From assembly GCA_934747775.1 (NCBI GenBank), contig CAKVHA010000004.1, forward strand, positions 29,540-93,539: 64,000 nt of DNA, given 5' to 3'. The notes under the pieces were generated by a model. That model was not told the origin of the DNA and did not search any database. It saw only the letters and a program-made list of their open reading frames with translations. Each line of letters begins with the position of its first letter. Position 1 is the first letter of the stretch. The stretch is from an uncultured Clostridia bacterium. Its GTDB lineage: Bacteria; Bacillota; Clostridia; Christensenellales; UBA1242. Position numbers and translations under genes: made by a program. This document shows positions 1 through 7,380 of the stretch, piece after piece.

Positions 1-2
1 CA

Positions 3-92
3 ATAGATGTAGAAAATGTGGAAATTAGCGAAGCAAGTTTGGAGAATATATTTATGCATTTCTATGAAGGAGGCGCTAGCGATGAAAAATAA
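3..92 (+). CDS. ABC transporter ATP-binding protein, C-terminal end (partial)
   Basis: The reading frame open from base 3 to the TAA at 90-92 gives 29 residues ending a protein cut by the window edge. The segment SEASLENIFMHFYEGG is typical of the extreme C-terminus of ABC transporter ATPases that partner with ABC-2 type permeases. The next gene is such a permease and its ATG lies 11 bases inside this frame, so the two are translationally coupled. Substrate cannot be told. Confidence 0.75.
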   Translation: MDVENVEISEASLENIFMHFYEGGASDEK

Positions 93-873
93 TTTTATAA
101 ATCCGCATTTATTTAAGTTAGAACAAAAGCGTGGATTTGTTGCGTTTTTATGGTTTTCAATAATAACAGCAGTGCTTGTGTTTGTGGTATGTGCGGTGTA
201 TCCTGCTACAAAAGATTTGCTTGCCAACAACTCAATGCTTGCCGAACTAGGCATTAGTATGAACAGTATGGCAGACTATTTAAATAGTGAGCTACTTCAA
301 ATGTGGCTTGTGCCAGTAACACTATACGTGTGCTGTGCCGTGGTTTCAACCACTACAAACGAGCTTAGAAACGGCAGTTTTGAACTTATTTACACACTAA
401 ATATGGGTCGAAAAGAAATAATTCGTACTAAAGTTGCTAAAATTTCACTAGATGTTTTAATTATAAACATTGTTGGCTTTGCAGCAAGCACAATTGGTGC
501 TCTTGCGTTTGGCAAAGGCGGAGTAAACATTGCAAACTTGCTAGTGTATTTGCTATTTGCTGTTGTTGTTTCGCTTGAAATAATGCTATTTATGTTTGCA
601 ATTACATTGCTTGGCAAACGCAGTGTTGGCACGTTTAGTGGCGTTGTTGTTGCGTTACTAATGTATTTAATGTGCAGCCTTATGAATGTGGGTGGCGACA
701 AAACACAATGGCTAGGCTTTTTAACTCCACTTGCTACACTTAACGGCTCAATTTTAACCAGCGGATTTAGTGGGCTATTTGAAAATGGTGTTGTTTTGGG
801 TGTTTGGGCTGCAATAAGTGTTGTGCTATATGTTTTGGCTTTAAACAAATTTAAAAATGACGATATTATTTAA
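82..873 (+). CDS. ABC-2 family transporter permease
   Basis: This is a 263-residue integral membrane protein with about six hydrophobic helices (roughly residues 19-40, 74-92, 122-145, 150-175, 183-203 and 238-255) and a short charged C-terminal tail. The layout fits ABC-2 type permeases, and it directly follows the end of an ABC ATPase gene, overlapping it by 11 bases. I chose the ATG at 82 because an AAGGAGG ribosome binding site lies at 67-73; an upstream in-frame ATG at 16 has no such site and would run far into the ATPase gene. A terminator follows at 933. The cargo is unknown; peptide or drug export is only a family-level guess. Confidence 0.75.
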   Translation: MKNNFINPHLFKLEQKRGFVAFLWFSIITAVLVFVVCAVYPATKDLLANNSMLAELGISMNSMADYLNSELLQMWLVPVTLYVCCAVVSTTTNELRNGSFELIYTLNMGRKEIIRTKVAKISLDVLIINIVGFAASTIGALAFGKGGVNIANLLVYLLFAVVVSLEIMLFMFAITLLGKRSVGTFSGVVVALLMYLMCSLMNVGGDKTQWLGFLTPLATLNGSILTSGFSGLFENGVVLGVWAAISVVLYVLALNKFKNDDII

Positions 874-881
874 AAAAGTGC

Positions 882-910
882 TTGCAATTTATGTAAGTTT
901 GTACTATAAT
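882..910 (+). promoter_or_regulatory. promoter-like site ahead of a short terminated segment
   Basis: TTGCAA (882-887) and TATAAT (905-910) are separated by 17 bases, a near-consensus sigma-70/sigma-A promoter. It begins 9 bases after the permease stop and is followed by a terminator only about 20 bases beyond the expected start, so any transcript would be roughly 45 nt unless it reads through. Confidence 0.5.
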
Positions 911-932
911 ATGTTTAGAATTTAAAATAATT

Positions 933-964
933 AATAGAGTTTGGCATTTAAACTCTATTTTTTA
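933..964 (+). terminator. intrinsic terminator after the ABC permease
   Basis: A perfect 10-bp stem (933-942 pairs with 950-959) with a 7-base loop is followed by a T run. Confidence 0.85.
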
Positions 965-976
965 TGAAAATTTGCA

Positions 977-1006
977 TTGACATTAACGCCATATTAATGT
1001 TATTAT
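977..1006 (+). promoter_or_regulatory. promoter of rpmG-secE-nusG
   Basis: Consensus TTGACA at 977-982, 18-bp spacer, TATTAT at 1001-1006, about 40 bases ahead of the rpmG start. Confidence 0.75.
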
Positions 1007-1048
1007 ATTATGCATTATGTAATATGGCATTAATATGTGGAGGAGATT

Positions 1049-1198
1049 ATGAGAGAAACTATTATTTTAAGTTGTACTGAATGCAAAAACAGAAATTACA
1101 ATACTGAAAAAAATAAAAAGAACAATCCAGAAAGAATTGAAATTAAAAAGTTCTGTCCAACTTGTAAAAAACGCACTGTTCATAAAGAGAGCAAATAG
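1049..1198 (+). CDS. rpmG: 50S ribosomal protein L33
   Basis: A 49-residue protein starting MRETIILSCTECKNRNY and ending VHKESK. It has two CxxC pairs (CTEC near residues 9-12 and CPTC near 36-39) that form the zinc ribbon of the Cys-containing form of L33, a component of the large ribosomal subunit. The ATG at 1049 follows a GGAGGAGATT ribosome binding site. The order rpmG-secE-nusG is classic for Firmicutes, which supports the call. The gene is short enough to be missed by length-limited gene finders. Confidence 0.93.
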   Translation: MRETIILSCTECKNRNYNTEKNKKNNPERIEIKKFCPTCKKRTVHKESK

Positions 1199-1222
1199 TC
1201 TAATTTTTAAGGAGCTATTATA

Positions 1223-1540
1223 ATGGCAAAAAAAGTAAAAGAAAATGTTGCTGAAGTAGAGGTTGTTACCCCTGACGCAGAAAACGATTCTAAAGCAAAA
1301 AAACAAGATAAGGCAAACAACAATAAAAAAGCAAACAAAAAAGCTAAAAAAGAGAAAAAGGCCGGCTTAGGTCAAAAAATGAAAGAAAGCCTTAGCGAAA
1401 TTAAAAAAGTTTCGTGGCCAACATTCGGTAAAACCGTAAAACAAACCGGTATGGTTATTGGTGTTGTTGCGGTTTGTACACTTTTATTGTTTGGCGTAGA
1501 TAGGCTACTTGGCTGGTTGTTTACATTGTTTGCATATTAA
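1223..1540 (+). CDS. secE: preprotein translocase subunit SecE
   Basis: This 105-residue protein has a long Lys/Ala-rich charged N-terminal extension (about residues 1-50) followed by the SecE domain: the motif EIKKVSWPTFGKTVKQT around residues 60-75, then one membrane helix near 78-103. SecE clamps the SecY channel in the plasma membrane and is needed for protein export. The start has an AAGGAG site at 1209-1214. It sits between rpmG and nusG in the usual order, 24 bases after rpmG. Single-helix SecE of this kind is normal for Gram-positive bacteria; the N-terminal extension is longer than usual. Confidence 0.95.
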   Translation: MAKKVKENVAEVEVVTPDAENDSKAKKQDKANNNKKANKKAKKEKKAGLGQKMKESLSEIKKVSWPTFGKTVKQTGMVIGVVAVCTLLLFGVDRLLGWLFTLFAY

Positions 1541-1551
1541 GGAGGGGTGAT

Positions 1552-2211
1552 ATGGAAGATATCGAATTAAAAGATGTTGCAGCTCCTTCAGACGAAGCAA
1601 AAACAATTAAGTCCGATGATGTTGTTGCGGCAGAAACCGAAAATAGCGAGCCTGTTTTGAGCCCAGAAGACGAAGAAATGGCTGCCCTAAGAGCAGAAGC
1701 AAAATGGTATGTTTTGCACACTTATTCGGGCTATGAAAACGTTGCTAAAGAAAACTTGGAAATTGTTGTTGATAAATATGGTTTGCAAAAACGTATTTTT
1801 GACATTATTATTCCTATGGAAGATGTTGTTGAAGAAAAAAATGGCAAACGTACCGTTGTTTCACGCAAACTTATGCCAGGATATATCATTGTTAAAATGA
1901 TTTATGGCGACGATATTTGGCACGCTGTTACGCGTACTCGTGGCATTACTGGTTTTGTTGGTCCTAAGGGACGTCCGCTTCCTTTAACTGAAGACGAAAT
2001 TCACAAAATGCGTTTGGAACGCGTTGCTGTTGTTGCTACAGACCTACAAGAAAACGACAAAGTAGAAGTTCTAGAAGGTGCTTTAAACGGCTTTGTTGGT
2101 ACTGTTGTTAGCGTGGACGCTATCAATAATAAATGCCGCGTTGTTGTAGAAATGTTTGGCAGAGAAACACCAGTAGACTTAAGCTTAGAGCAAGTTAGAA
2201 AAGTTGATTAA
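1552..2211 (+). CDS. nusG: transcription termination/antitermination protein NusG
   Basis: NusG (219 residues) binds RNA polymerase and modulates elongation, pausing and Rho-dependent events, and links transcription to translation. The NGN domain starts near residue 50 (KWYVLHTYSGYENVAKENL) and the KOW domain lies near 166-200 (ENDKVEVLEGALNGFVGTV). An acidic N-terminal extension of about 48 residues precedes the NGN domain and is longer than the usual NusG of about 180 residues. The start has a strong AAGGAGGGGTG site. It follows secE by 11 bases in the same operon. Confidence 0.95.
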   Translation: MEDIELKDVAAPSDEAKTIKSDDVVAAETENSEPVLSPEDEEMAALRAEAKWYVLHTYSGYENVAKENLEIVVDKYGLQKRIFDIIIPMEDVVEEKNGKRTVVSRKLMPGYIIVKMIYGDDIWHAVTRTRGITGFVGPKGRPLPLTEDEIHKMRLERVAVVATDLQENDKVEVLEGALNGFVGTVVSVDAINNKCRVVVEMFGRETPVDLSLEQVRKVD

Positions 2212-2251
2212 TTTAATAATTTTTAGCAATTAGCTATTAATTATATATTGT

Positions 2252-2336
2252 GTTGTGATATTCACAACCAAAGTGGGAGAAGTGTAAATCTATTATGCAC
2301 TTTGTAAATACCACAAACGCCAATGTTATTTTGGCA
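2252..2336 (+). promoter_or_regulatory. rplK leader with L1-operator-like motif
   Basis: The nusG-rplK gap holds a 7-bp hairpin (2252-2258 with 2262-2268), then GTGGGAG at 2273-2279 and TACCAC at 2309-2314 bracketing an AGTG...CACT stem. This resembles the two-strand binding site of ribosomal protein L1. A further GCCAA/TTGGC hairpin ends just before the AGGAGG of rplK. Autogenous translational control by L1 is inferred from the known L11 operon mechanism. Confidence 0.6.
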
Positions 2337-2347
2337 GGAGGATAAAT

Positions 2348-2785
2348 ATGGCAAACGACCCTAAGAAAAAGGTAAATGCAGTTGTTAAACTACAACTTAA
2401 TGCAGGTAAGGCTACAGCAGGTCCACCAGTTGGTTCTTCTCTTGGTCCACACGGAATTAATATTCCAGCGTTCACTAAGGAATTCAACGAAAAAACCGCT
2501 AGCCAAGAAGGTTTAGTTATTCCAGTTGTAATTACTATCTATGCCGATAGGTCATTCTCTTTCGTGCTAAAAACTCCACCAGCAGCTGTTTTGATTAAAA
2601 AAGCTTGCGGAATTGAGAGTGGTGCAGCTAATAGTATTAAACAAAAAGTTGCAACAATTACTAAAGCACAAATTAAAGAGATAGCAGAATTAAAAATGCC
2701 TGACCTAAATGCTAGTACACTAGAAAGTGCTATGAGTATGATCGAAGGTACTTGCAGAAGTATGGGTGTAAAAGTAGTAGAATAA
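2348..2785 (+). CDS. rplK: 50S ribosomal protein L11
   Basis: A 145-residue L11, close to the usual 141. The N-terminal domain shows VVKLQLNAGKATAGPPVGSS and the following LGPHGINI segment, the conserved region contacted by thiostrepton-type antibiotics and elongation factors. The C-terminal RNA-binding domain ends with GTCRSMGVKV. L11 forms the base of the GTPase-associated stalk. The start has GCAGGAGG upstream. It is followed by rplA with a second L1-like motif in between, so the pair is probably under L1 feedback control. Confidence 0.97.
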   Translation: MANDPKKKVNAVVKLQLNAGKATAGPPVGSSLGPHGINIPAFTKEFNEKTASQEGLVIPVVITIYADRSFSFVLKTPPAAVLIKKACGIESGAANSIKQKVATITKAQIKEIAELKMPDLNASTLESAMSMIEGTCRSMGVKVVE

Positions 2786-2795
2786 TTAAAAAATG

Positions 2796-2830
2796 AAGTG
2801 GGAGAGTAAAAAATACTTGTTAAAACCACA
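2796..2830 (+). promoter_or_regulatory. L1-operator-like motif between rplK and rplA
   Basis: GTGGGAGA (2798-2805) and ACCAC (2825-2829) flank a short AGTA/TACT stem directly before the AAGGAGG of rplA. The same motif pair occurs ahead of rplK. It matches the known mRNA mimic of the 23S rRNA L1 site. Confidence 0.65.
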
Positions 2831-2841
2831 AGGAGGAATTT

Positions 2842-3525
2842 ATGAATAAAGGTAAAAGATATGTAGAAAGTGCTAAACTTGTTAACAAATCTACAGCATA
2901 CGAAGTAAACGACGCTTTCAATTTGTTAAATCAAACAGCAAAAGCTAAGTTTGATGAAACTGTTGAACTTCACGTTCGTCTTGGCGTAGATGGCAGAAAT
3001 GCTGATCAACAAGTTAGAGGCGTTGTAGTATTGCCTCACGGTACTGGTAAAAAAGTTAAGGTATTTGTTCTTGCTAAAGGCGACAATGCAGACGCTGCTG
3101 AAAAAGCTGGTGCCGATGTTGTTGGCGGAGAGGAAATGATTGCTAAAATTCAACAAGGTTGGTTGGATTTTGATGTGTGCGTAACCACTCCTGATATGAT
3201 GCCTATTGTAGGTAGAGTTGCTAAAATTTTAGGACCTAAGGGCTTAATGCCAAATCCTAAGAGCGGCACTGTTACTACAAACGTAGCTAAAGCAATTGCT
3301 GATATCAAAGCTGGTAAAGTTGAATACAGACTAGATAAAAACAACATTATCCACGTTATGATTGGTAAAGTAAGTTTTGGTACTGACAAACTTATTGAAA
3401 ACTTTAATGTGCTTATGGAAGCATTACTTAAGGCTAAACCAGCTACTGCTAAGGGTACTTATGTTAAAAACGTATCTATTAGTAGCACTATGGGACCTGG
3501 AATCAAAGTTGATTACAAGGGCTAA
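2842..3525 (+). CDS. rplA: 50S ribosomal protein L1
   Basis: L1 (227 residues) of the large subunit stalk region, which also represses its own operon. Typical features are GKRYVESAKLV at the N-terminus, the motif KILGPKGLMPNPKSGTVT around residues 128-145, and the C-terminal SSTMGPGIKVD. Length is normal. The start follows AAGGAGG. It is the last gene of this operon: a strong terminator follows at 3539, so rplJL form a separate unit here, unlike in many Firmicutes. Confidence 0.97.
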   Translation: MNKGKRYVESAKLVNKSTAYEVNDAFNLLNQTAKAKFDETVELHVRLGVDGRNADQQVRGVVVLPHGTGKKVKVFVLAKGDNADAAEKAGADVVGGEEMIAKIQQGWLDFDVCVTTPDMMPIVGRVAKILGPKGLMPNPKSGTVTTNVAKAIADIKAGKVEYRLDKNNIIHVMIGKVSFGTDKLIENFNVLMEALLKAKPATAKGTYVKNVSISSTMGPGIKVDYKG

Positions 3526-3538
3526 TTAAGATAATAAA

Positions 3539-3566
3539 AAATGACCTAAACTGGGTCATTTTTTTG
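3539..3566 (+). terminator. intrinsic terminator after rplA
   Basis: Stem AAATGACC/GGTCATTT (3539-3546 with 3554-3561) followed by a T run. Confidence 0.9.
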
Positions 3567-3575
3567 TTTTAACAA

Positions 3576-3610
3576 CAAAAAACACAGCAAATTAAGCTGT
3601 GTCTTTTTTT
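3576..3610 (-). terminator. intrinsic terminator of the ThyX-like gene
   Basis: Stem ACACAGC/GCTGTGT (3582-3588 with 3596-3602). On the minus strand it is followed by a T run, just past the stop of the gene ending at 3617. T and A runs on both sides allow bidirectional use. Confidence 0.8.
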
Positions 3611-3616
3611 ATGATG

Positions 3617-4936
3617 TTATATTATTCTTGTTCCGTTTATTCCGTCTGGAAAACCGCAAGGTGTAGGGCATTTGTAGCCCGCTGTACACCTAGAACCTTT
3701 TGTGAATGGTTCTAACAGGTCAATTTGTTTTTGTGTTGTTTCTACTATTTTTGCAGCTTTCTCTTTTTCGTAGTCGGTTGTTAAAGAAATATCTTTTTTG
3801 TGTATGCTGTTATCCATAAGTTGATAATATTTTATTACAGCAATAGAGCCGTCAAGTTTGGACTGATTGAAATACTTTTTGTTTTTTAGTTCGGTTATGT
3901 AATGATACAACTGTAGGGTTGTTGTTTTGTCTGTTTCAAGTTGTGTTGCGCTGCATTTGCGTTCTTTTAGCTTTAGTATAAAGTTTTCTATTGTGCCACG
4001 CTCGTTTATTCCAATAATTGTGCCTTGCGGAACAATTGATTCAAGTGATTTGCAATCGGCTTCCCACTCTGCTGTTAATTCTTTGTTGTTTTTAATAATA
4101 GGTGGAATGTAAAACTTAGGCTCGCTTAGGTCAAAAATAGAGTAATCAATGGTGCGGTGGCGTTGTACTTGGGCAAAGTACGCATATGTAGCTTCGTATG
4201 AAGTGGAGTACACCGATCCAAAGTTTTCGTCCATATCGGGAGAGCCGTTAATTGAAAGTTTGCGGTCTTTTGGATTTTTTGATAATTCGGCGTCTATATA
4301 TGGGATATTGTTTTCTAAATATGTGCAAAATTCTTTCATTGAAGGCTCTAGTATTTTAGATAAATTACAGCGTGTATCTTTTAGTGTAGGGTCGTTAATC
4401 TCGCGTTTTATCATAGCGTAAAGTTGGTTAAGTTGGCGATAACTTACAGTGTACGCCATACTTGTAGGGGTAAGCACGCTGGTTAAATATCGCGCATTTT
4501 CTTGTGCAAGTTTCTTTATTTTTAGGTCGGTGAAATATTTTGGATATTTTGCGGCGTAAACTTCTCTAATTTGCTGCTCATATATGTTTGACCATTTGTC
4601 GTATAACTTTTGCTCGTTTTCACTCAAAACCATTTTGGTATATCGTGCCGATTTTTCGCTTGTTGTGTACATATTTTCGTTGTTTAACACCATTGCAAGA
4701 CCTTTTGGAATATCTTCCAAATATAGGTTTACAAACTCGTGGTCGTACACGCTATGGTGTCCGCCGGTTTTTGTTAGGTTTACTCTGCGCTCGGTTTTTT
4801 CTTGTGGCTCGCTTAAAATGGAGTCAAAGTCGTTTTTCATATAGCAAATTCCTGCAAAATGCCCGCCTGCTGTGTCAAATTCTTCTTTGGTTGCAATGTG
4901 ATTGATATTTGTAGAACCAATTATTTTTATATTCAT
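3617..4936 (-). CDS. thyX: ThyX-like FAD-dependent thymidylate synthase, double-length form
   Basis: ThyX makes dTMP from dUMP using FAD and methylene-tetrahydrofolate. This protein has 439 residues, about twice a classical ThyX. The N-terminal half has GGHHSVYDHEFVNLYLED, as in the ThyX region preceding the signature, but at the signature position it reads NNENMYTTSEKSARY instead of RHRxxSxNxxSxRY. The C-terminal half has AQVQRHRTIDYSIFDLSEP near residue 259: it keeps RHR but not the exact RHRx7S spacing. I read this as two Thy1-like halves that share the signature between them. The start follows AAGGTGG and a promoter lies at 4961-4989. The family call is fairly secure; whether it makes dTMP is not. 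Confidence 0.65.
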   Translation of the reverse strand: MNIKIIGSTNINHIATKEEFDTAGGHFAGICYMKNDFDSILSEPQEKTERRVNLTKTGGHHSVYDHEFVNLYLEDIPKGLAMVLNNENMYTTSEKSARYTKMVLSENEQKLYDKWSNIYEQQIREVYAAKYPKYFTDLKIKKLAQENARYLTSVLTPTSMAYTVSYRQLNQLYAMIKREINDPTLKDTRCNLSKILEPSMKEFCTYLENNIPYIDAELSKNPKDRKLSINGSPDMDENFGSVYSTSYEATYAYFAQVQRHRTIDYSIFDLSEPKFYIPPIIKNNKELTAEWEADCKSLESIVPQGTIIGINERGTIENFILKLKERKCSATQLETDKTTTLQLYHYITELKNKKYFNQSKLDGSIAVIKYYQLMDNSIHKKDISLTTDYEKEKAAKIVETTQKQIDLLEPFTKGSRCTAGYKCPTPCGFPDGINGTRII

Positions 4937-4960
4937 ATTTCCACCACCTTTTTTGCATAT

Positions 4961-4989
4961 ATGTTATCATACATTTTGGTTGTGGTCAA
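4961..4989 (-). promoter_or_regulatory. promoter of the ThyX-like gene
   Basis: On the minus strand TTGACC, 17-bp spacer, TAACAT with an upstream TG (extended -10). Confidence 0.7.
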
Positions 4990-5002
4990 GTCTGTTTTGG
5001 TT

Positions 5003-5044
5003 AAAAAAACACCAATTAACTAAAACCTTAGTATAACTGGTGTT
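5003..5044 (-). terminator. intrinsic terminator of the leucine-rich-repeat gene
   Basis: On the minus strand AACACCA (5038-5044) pairs with TGGTGTT (5008-5014), with an inner ACTAA/TTAGT stem, followed by a T run. Confidence 0.75.
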
Positions 5045-5082
5045 ACTAATTTTAATATCTTTATCAAATTGTTTTTACATCA

Positions 5083-6207
5083 TTATGGTGTAAAGGTGTC
5101 GTCATATGGATTATATCCATATTTGTCTACAAAGCGCTGTTTCTGAGCTTCTTGTTGTTCTTCATATGTTCGAGCAACAATATCTGGCTCGTCTTTTTCT
5201 AGTGGGAAATCAACTGCTTCCGACATATCCATAATAAACGCCATATATCCTTCTTCGGCTGACATTTTAGGCTGTCTTGGACCTTCAGATCTTCTTAGAC
5301 CTGGTTTGTTTGGTGGCAAATGCTCTGGTTTTGGATTTTGATAGTTTGTGTAAGTTGGATAAACAGGGGTTGTATCATTATTTATGATTGGATTATTGTT
5401 TGCGGTTGGTGTGTTGGTATTGCCGCTGGTTGATGTATTAGTGTTAGCAGTGTTATTGGTAGAGTTTGAGTTCGAACATACTTCACCCATGTAAAGTTGG
5501 TTTACTTTATCATACAATTTAATCTGTGCTTCTATGCTAGATAGGCTAGTGGGCACAAATTTCGCAAAGCCTTTAATGGTTTGAGTCATTCCTATTTTAG
5601 ATTTTTCGTATTCATCTATGCAAGTGTTTAAAATTACAGGAAAGTCCGGCAATTCGCGTAGTTTTTTCGCATTTGGATTTATACGATTAAAGTATATAGA
5701 TAATACACCATTTATTTTGTTTGCCACGTCTTTATCGTTTTTTAAATCAGATATAATTGATGCTAATTTTTGCGAAGTATCAAATAATCTAATTTCATTC
5801 ACTTTAGATTTTTTAAAAGTGTGCTTTTCAACTTTTGAATATTTATTAAAAATAGAAAAGTGGGTAAGATTTTTGCAATACGCAAAAGCTAGGTCGCTAG
5901 CGTATATTGTGCCAGTAAACACGGCTTCAAATAAACCAGTATTTAAAAAGGCCTCTTCGCCAATTCGTACACTTGGGCTTGTACAGTAAACATATAATAG
6001 GCTTGATTGGTTTTTAAATGCACCAGCGGCTATTTTTTCTAAATTATCTGGAAATATAACTACATTAACAATTTGCTTTCGGTCAAGGCAGTTAGGGGCA
6101 ATTTTTTTAACTTCGTCTGGAATATATAAAACACGCATATTCACATTTTGGTCTAAAATAATGTCACTGTCACTAACCTTTAATAAAACATTATTTTTTA
6201 TTTTCAT
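5083..6207 (-). CDS. BspA-type leucine-rich-repeat protein with Asn/Thr-rich linker
   Basis: A 374-residue protein. Residues about 20-150 show BspA-like (LRR_5) repeats, for example VLYIPDEVKKIAPNCL, VVIFPDNLEKIAAGAF and CTSPSVRIGEEAFLN. A helical segment follows, then an Asn/Thr/Ser-rich linker (about 255-300) and a Pro-rich acidic tail. There is no signal peptide, so it is probably cytoplasmic, unlike most BspA proteins. I chose the ATG at 6207 because AAAGGA lies just upstream and the promoter's -10 box at 6246-6251 would overlap a longer version starting at 6255. It is a single-gene unit. Role unknown; the repeats suggest protein binding. Confidence 0.65.
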   Translation of the reverse strand: MKIKNNVLLKVSDSDIILDQNVNMRVLYIPDEVKKIAPNCLDRKQIVNVVIFPDNLEKIAAGAFKNQSSLLYVYCTSPSVRIGEEAFLNTGLFEAVFTGTIYASDLAFAYCKNLTHFSIFNKYSKVEKHTFKKSKVNEIRLFDTSQKLASIISDLKNDKDVANKINGVLSIYFNRINPNAKKLRELPDFPVILNTCIDEYEKSKIGMTQTIKGFAKFVPTSLSSIEAQIKLYDKVNQLYMGEVCSNSNSTNNTANTNTSTSGNTNTPTANNNPIINNDTTPVYPTYTNYQNPKPEHLPPNKPGLRRSEGPRQPKMSAEEGYMAFIMDMSEAVDFPLEKDEPDIVARTYEEQQEAQKQRFVDKYGYNPYDDTFTP

Positions 6208-6245
6208 CTCAATTTTTCCTTTGTGGATTTTCTCAATCTGAAAAT

Positions 6246-6274
6246 AGTGTAACATAATAAAAGAGATTAGTCAA
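6246..6274 (-). promoter_or_regulatory. promoter of the leucine-rich-repeat gene
   Basis: Minus strand TTGACT (6269-6274), 17-bp spacer, TACACT (6246-6251). Confidence 0.75.
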
Positions 6275-6300
6275 TAGCAAAAAAATGTCATATAATGTCA

Positions 6301-6327
6301 AAAAAAACCAGCAATCAATTTTGCTGG
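6301..6327 (-). terminator. intrinsic terminator overlapping the end of a coding region
   Basis: Stem CCAGCAA/TTGCTGG (6308-6314 with 6321-6327) and a seven-T run on the minus strand. The stem includes the last codons and stop codon of the gene ending at 6315. Confidence 0.85.
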
Positions 6328-7079
6328 CTGTATTTTTCTAATATCTTTTTAGGAATATTTTCGGCAATAACACTATTATAATTAGATGAAAACATATTAA
6401 ATGATGCTTCAACTTCGCGTTTTATGTCGTCAATAACATAAATACTAAACGCGTCCGATTTTTGTTGTTTTAGTTCGGATTTAAACTTAATAAGTAGGGT
6501 GTCTACATAAAAATTATAACTTTTATTAAATTTATCCACAATTTTTTGCATTTCAATATTTGTAAAAAAACTGTTTGCTGTTGTGCTAGGAGTGCCACTT
6601 TCCAAAACGGGATGTTTTTTAAAATAATCCACAAACACTTCAAACAAACCTTTTCCAAAAAATGGAGTTCCAGATAGGGTGAATTCCTTTAATGCATTAG
6701 CTAGTGCAAGGTAAATATTTTTATTTCCTTTTGGAGAATACATAATGTTTGAGTTTATATTTGAAAGCACCGAAAGACGTGCAAAACCCTTTTCGTTTAA
6801 GGCTAAATCGCCAATTTTTGTGTTGGTTGCGGTTTTGTTTTCGGTTACGCATTTCAAACTTGCTTGTTTGCATGCAGACATTGGTTTTATTAAGTTGTTT
6901 TCAAGCAAAATAAGTTTTGCTTGTGTGCTTAAAGTTGGTTCTTTTGGTTCGTTATTTTTAACAATTTCACCGTACAAATAATTGATAAGTGTGGCTTTTT
7001 TGTTAAAAAAGTTGGTTTGTAAAAAAATAATTTGCCAAATTGAATCCACAATTAAGTCTTCCAAACGACTTTCTTCCAT
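6315..7079 (-). CDS. hypothetical protein, 254 residues
   Basis: I do not recognise this protein. It begins MEESRLEDLIVDSIWQ, is largely helical, has no signal peptide or clear membrane segment, and is Lys/Asn/Ser-rich. It has its own promoter (7097-7125), a clean AAGGAG ribosome binding site, and its own terminator that overlaps the stop codon. With the two neighbouring minus-strand genes it forms an insertion between rplA and rplJ. The strong expression signals argue that it is a real gene. Confidence 0.7.
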   Translation of the reverse strand: MEESRLEDLIVDSIWQIIFLQTNFFNKKATLINYLYGEIVKNNEPKEPTLSTQAKLILLENNLIKPMSACKQASLKCVTENKTATNTKIGDLALNEKGFARLSVLSNINSNIMYSPKGNKNIYLALANALKEFTLSGTPFFGKGLFEVFVDYFKKHPVLESGTPSTTANSFFTNIEMQKIVDKFNKSYNFYVDTLLIKFKSELKQQKSDAFSIYVIDDIKREVEASFNMFSSNYNSVIAENIPKKILEKYSQQN

Positions 7080-7096
7080 TTCATTCTCCTTAATTA

Positions 7097-7125
7097 ATTA
7101 TATGTTACTATTTAGGTTAAGTCAA
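7097..7125 (-). promoter_or_regulatory. promoter of the 254-residue hypothetical protein
   Basis: Minus strand TTGACT, 17-bp spacer, TATAAT: near consensus, about 20 bases ahead of the ATG. Confidence 0.85.
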
Positions 7126-7197
7126 ATTTTTTAAGCGGCTTTTTAACATAATTTATTATATGAAAACATTATTTTTTATTATATTTTAAAAAAAGTC

Positions 7198-7226
7198 TTG
7201 ACTTATTAAAAATAATAGGGTACAAT
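7198..7226 (+). promoter_or_regulatory. promoter of rplJ-rplL
   Basis: TTGACT (7198-7203), 17-bp spacer, TACAAT (7221-7226). Confidence 0.85.
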
Positions 7227-7232
7227 ATACGC

Positions 7233-7352
7233 GTAAATTAAATAATTTAGCGCCAAAGACAGCAAGTGCAAAAGTAAATCTTGCCGAGGAGTTATAACGA
7301 TATAAATAGATTTTTATGTCCTTATGCTTTTGGCGTAAGGATTTTTTGTTTA
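7233..7352 (+). ncRNA. ribosomal protein L10 leader (rplJ leader)
   Basis: The 5' region of rplJ carries the hallmarks of the Firmicutes L10 leader: AGCGCCAAAGACAGCAAGTG, then CTTGCCGAGG, then a 3' hairpin CCTTATGC/GGCGTAAGG followed by a T run (7319-7348). In the known mechanism L10, in complex with L12, binds the leader and lowers rplJL expression, partly by premature termination. The 3' hairpin here has the form of that attenuator. Assignment is by sequence motif and position. Confidence 0.85.
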
Positions 7353-7380
7353 CAAAAACAATTTAAAAAGGAGAAATAAG

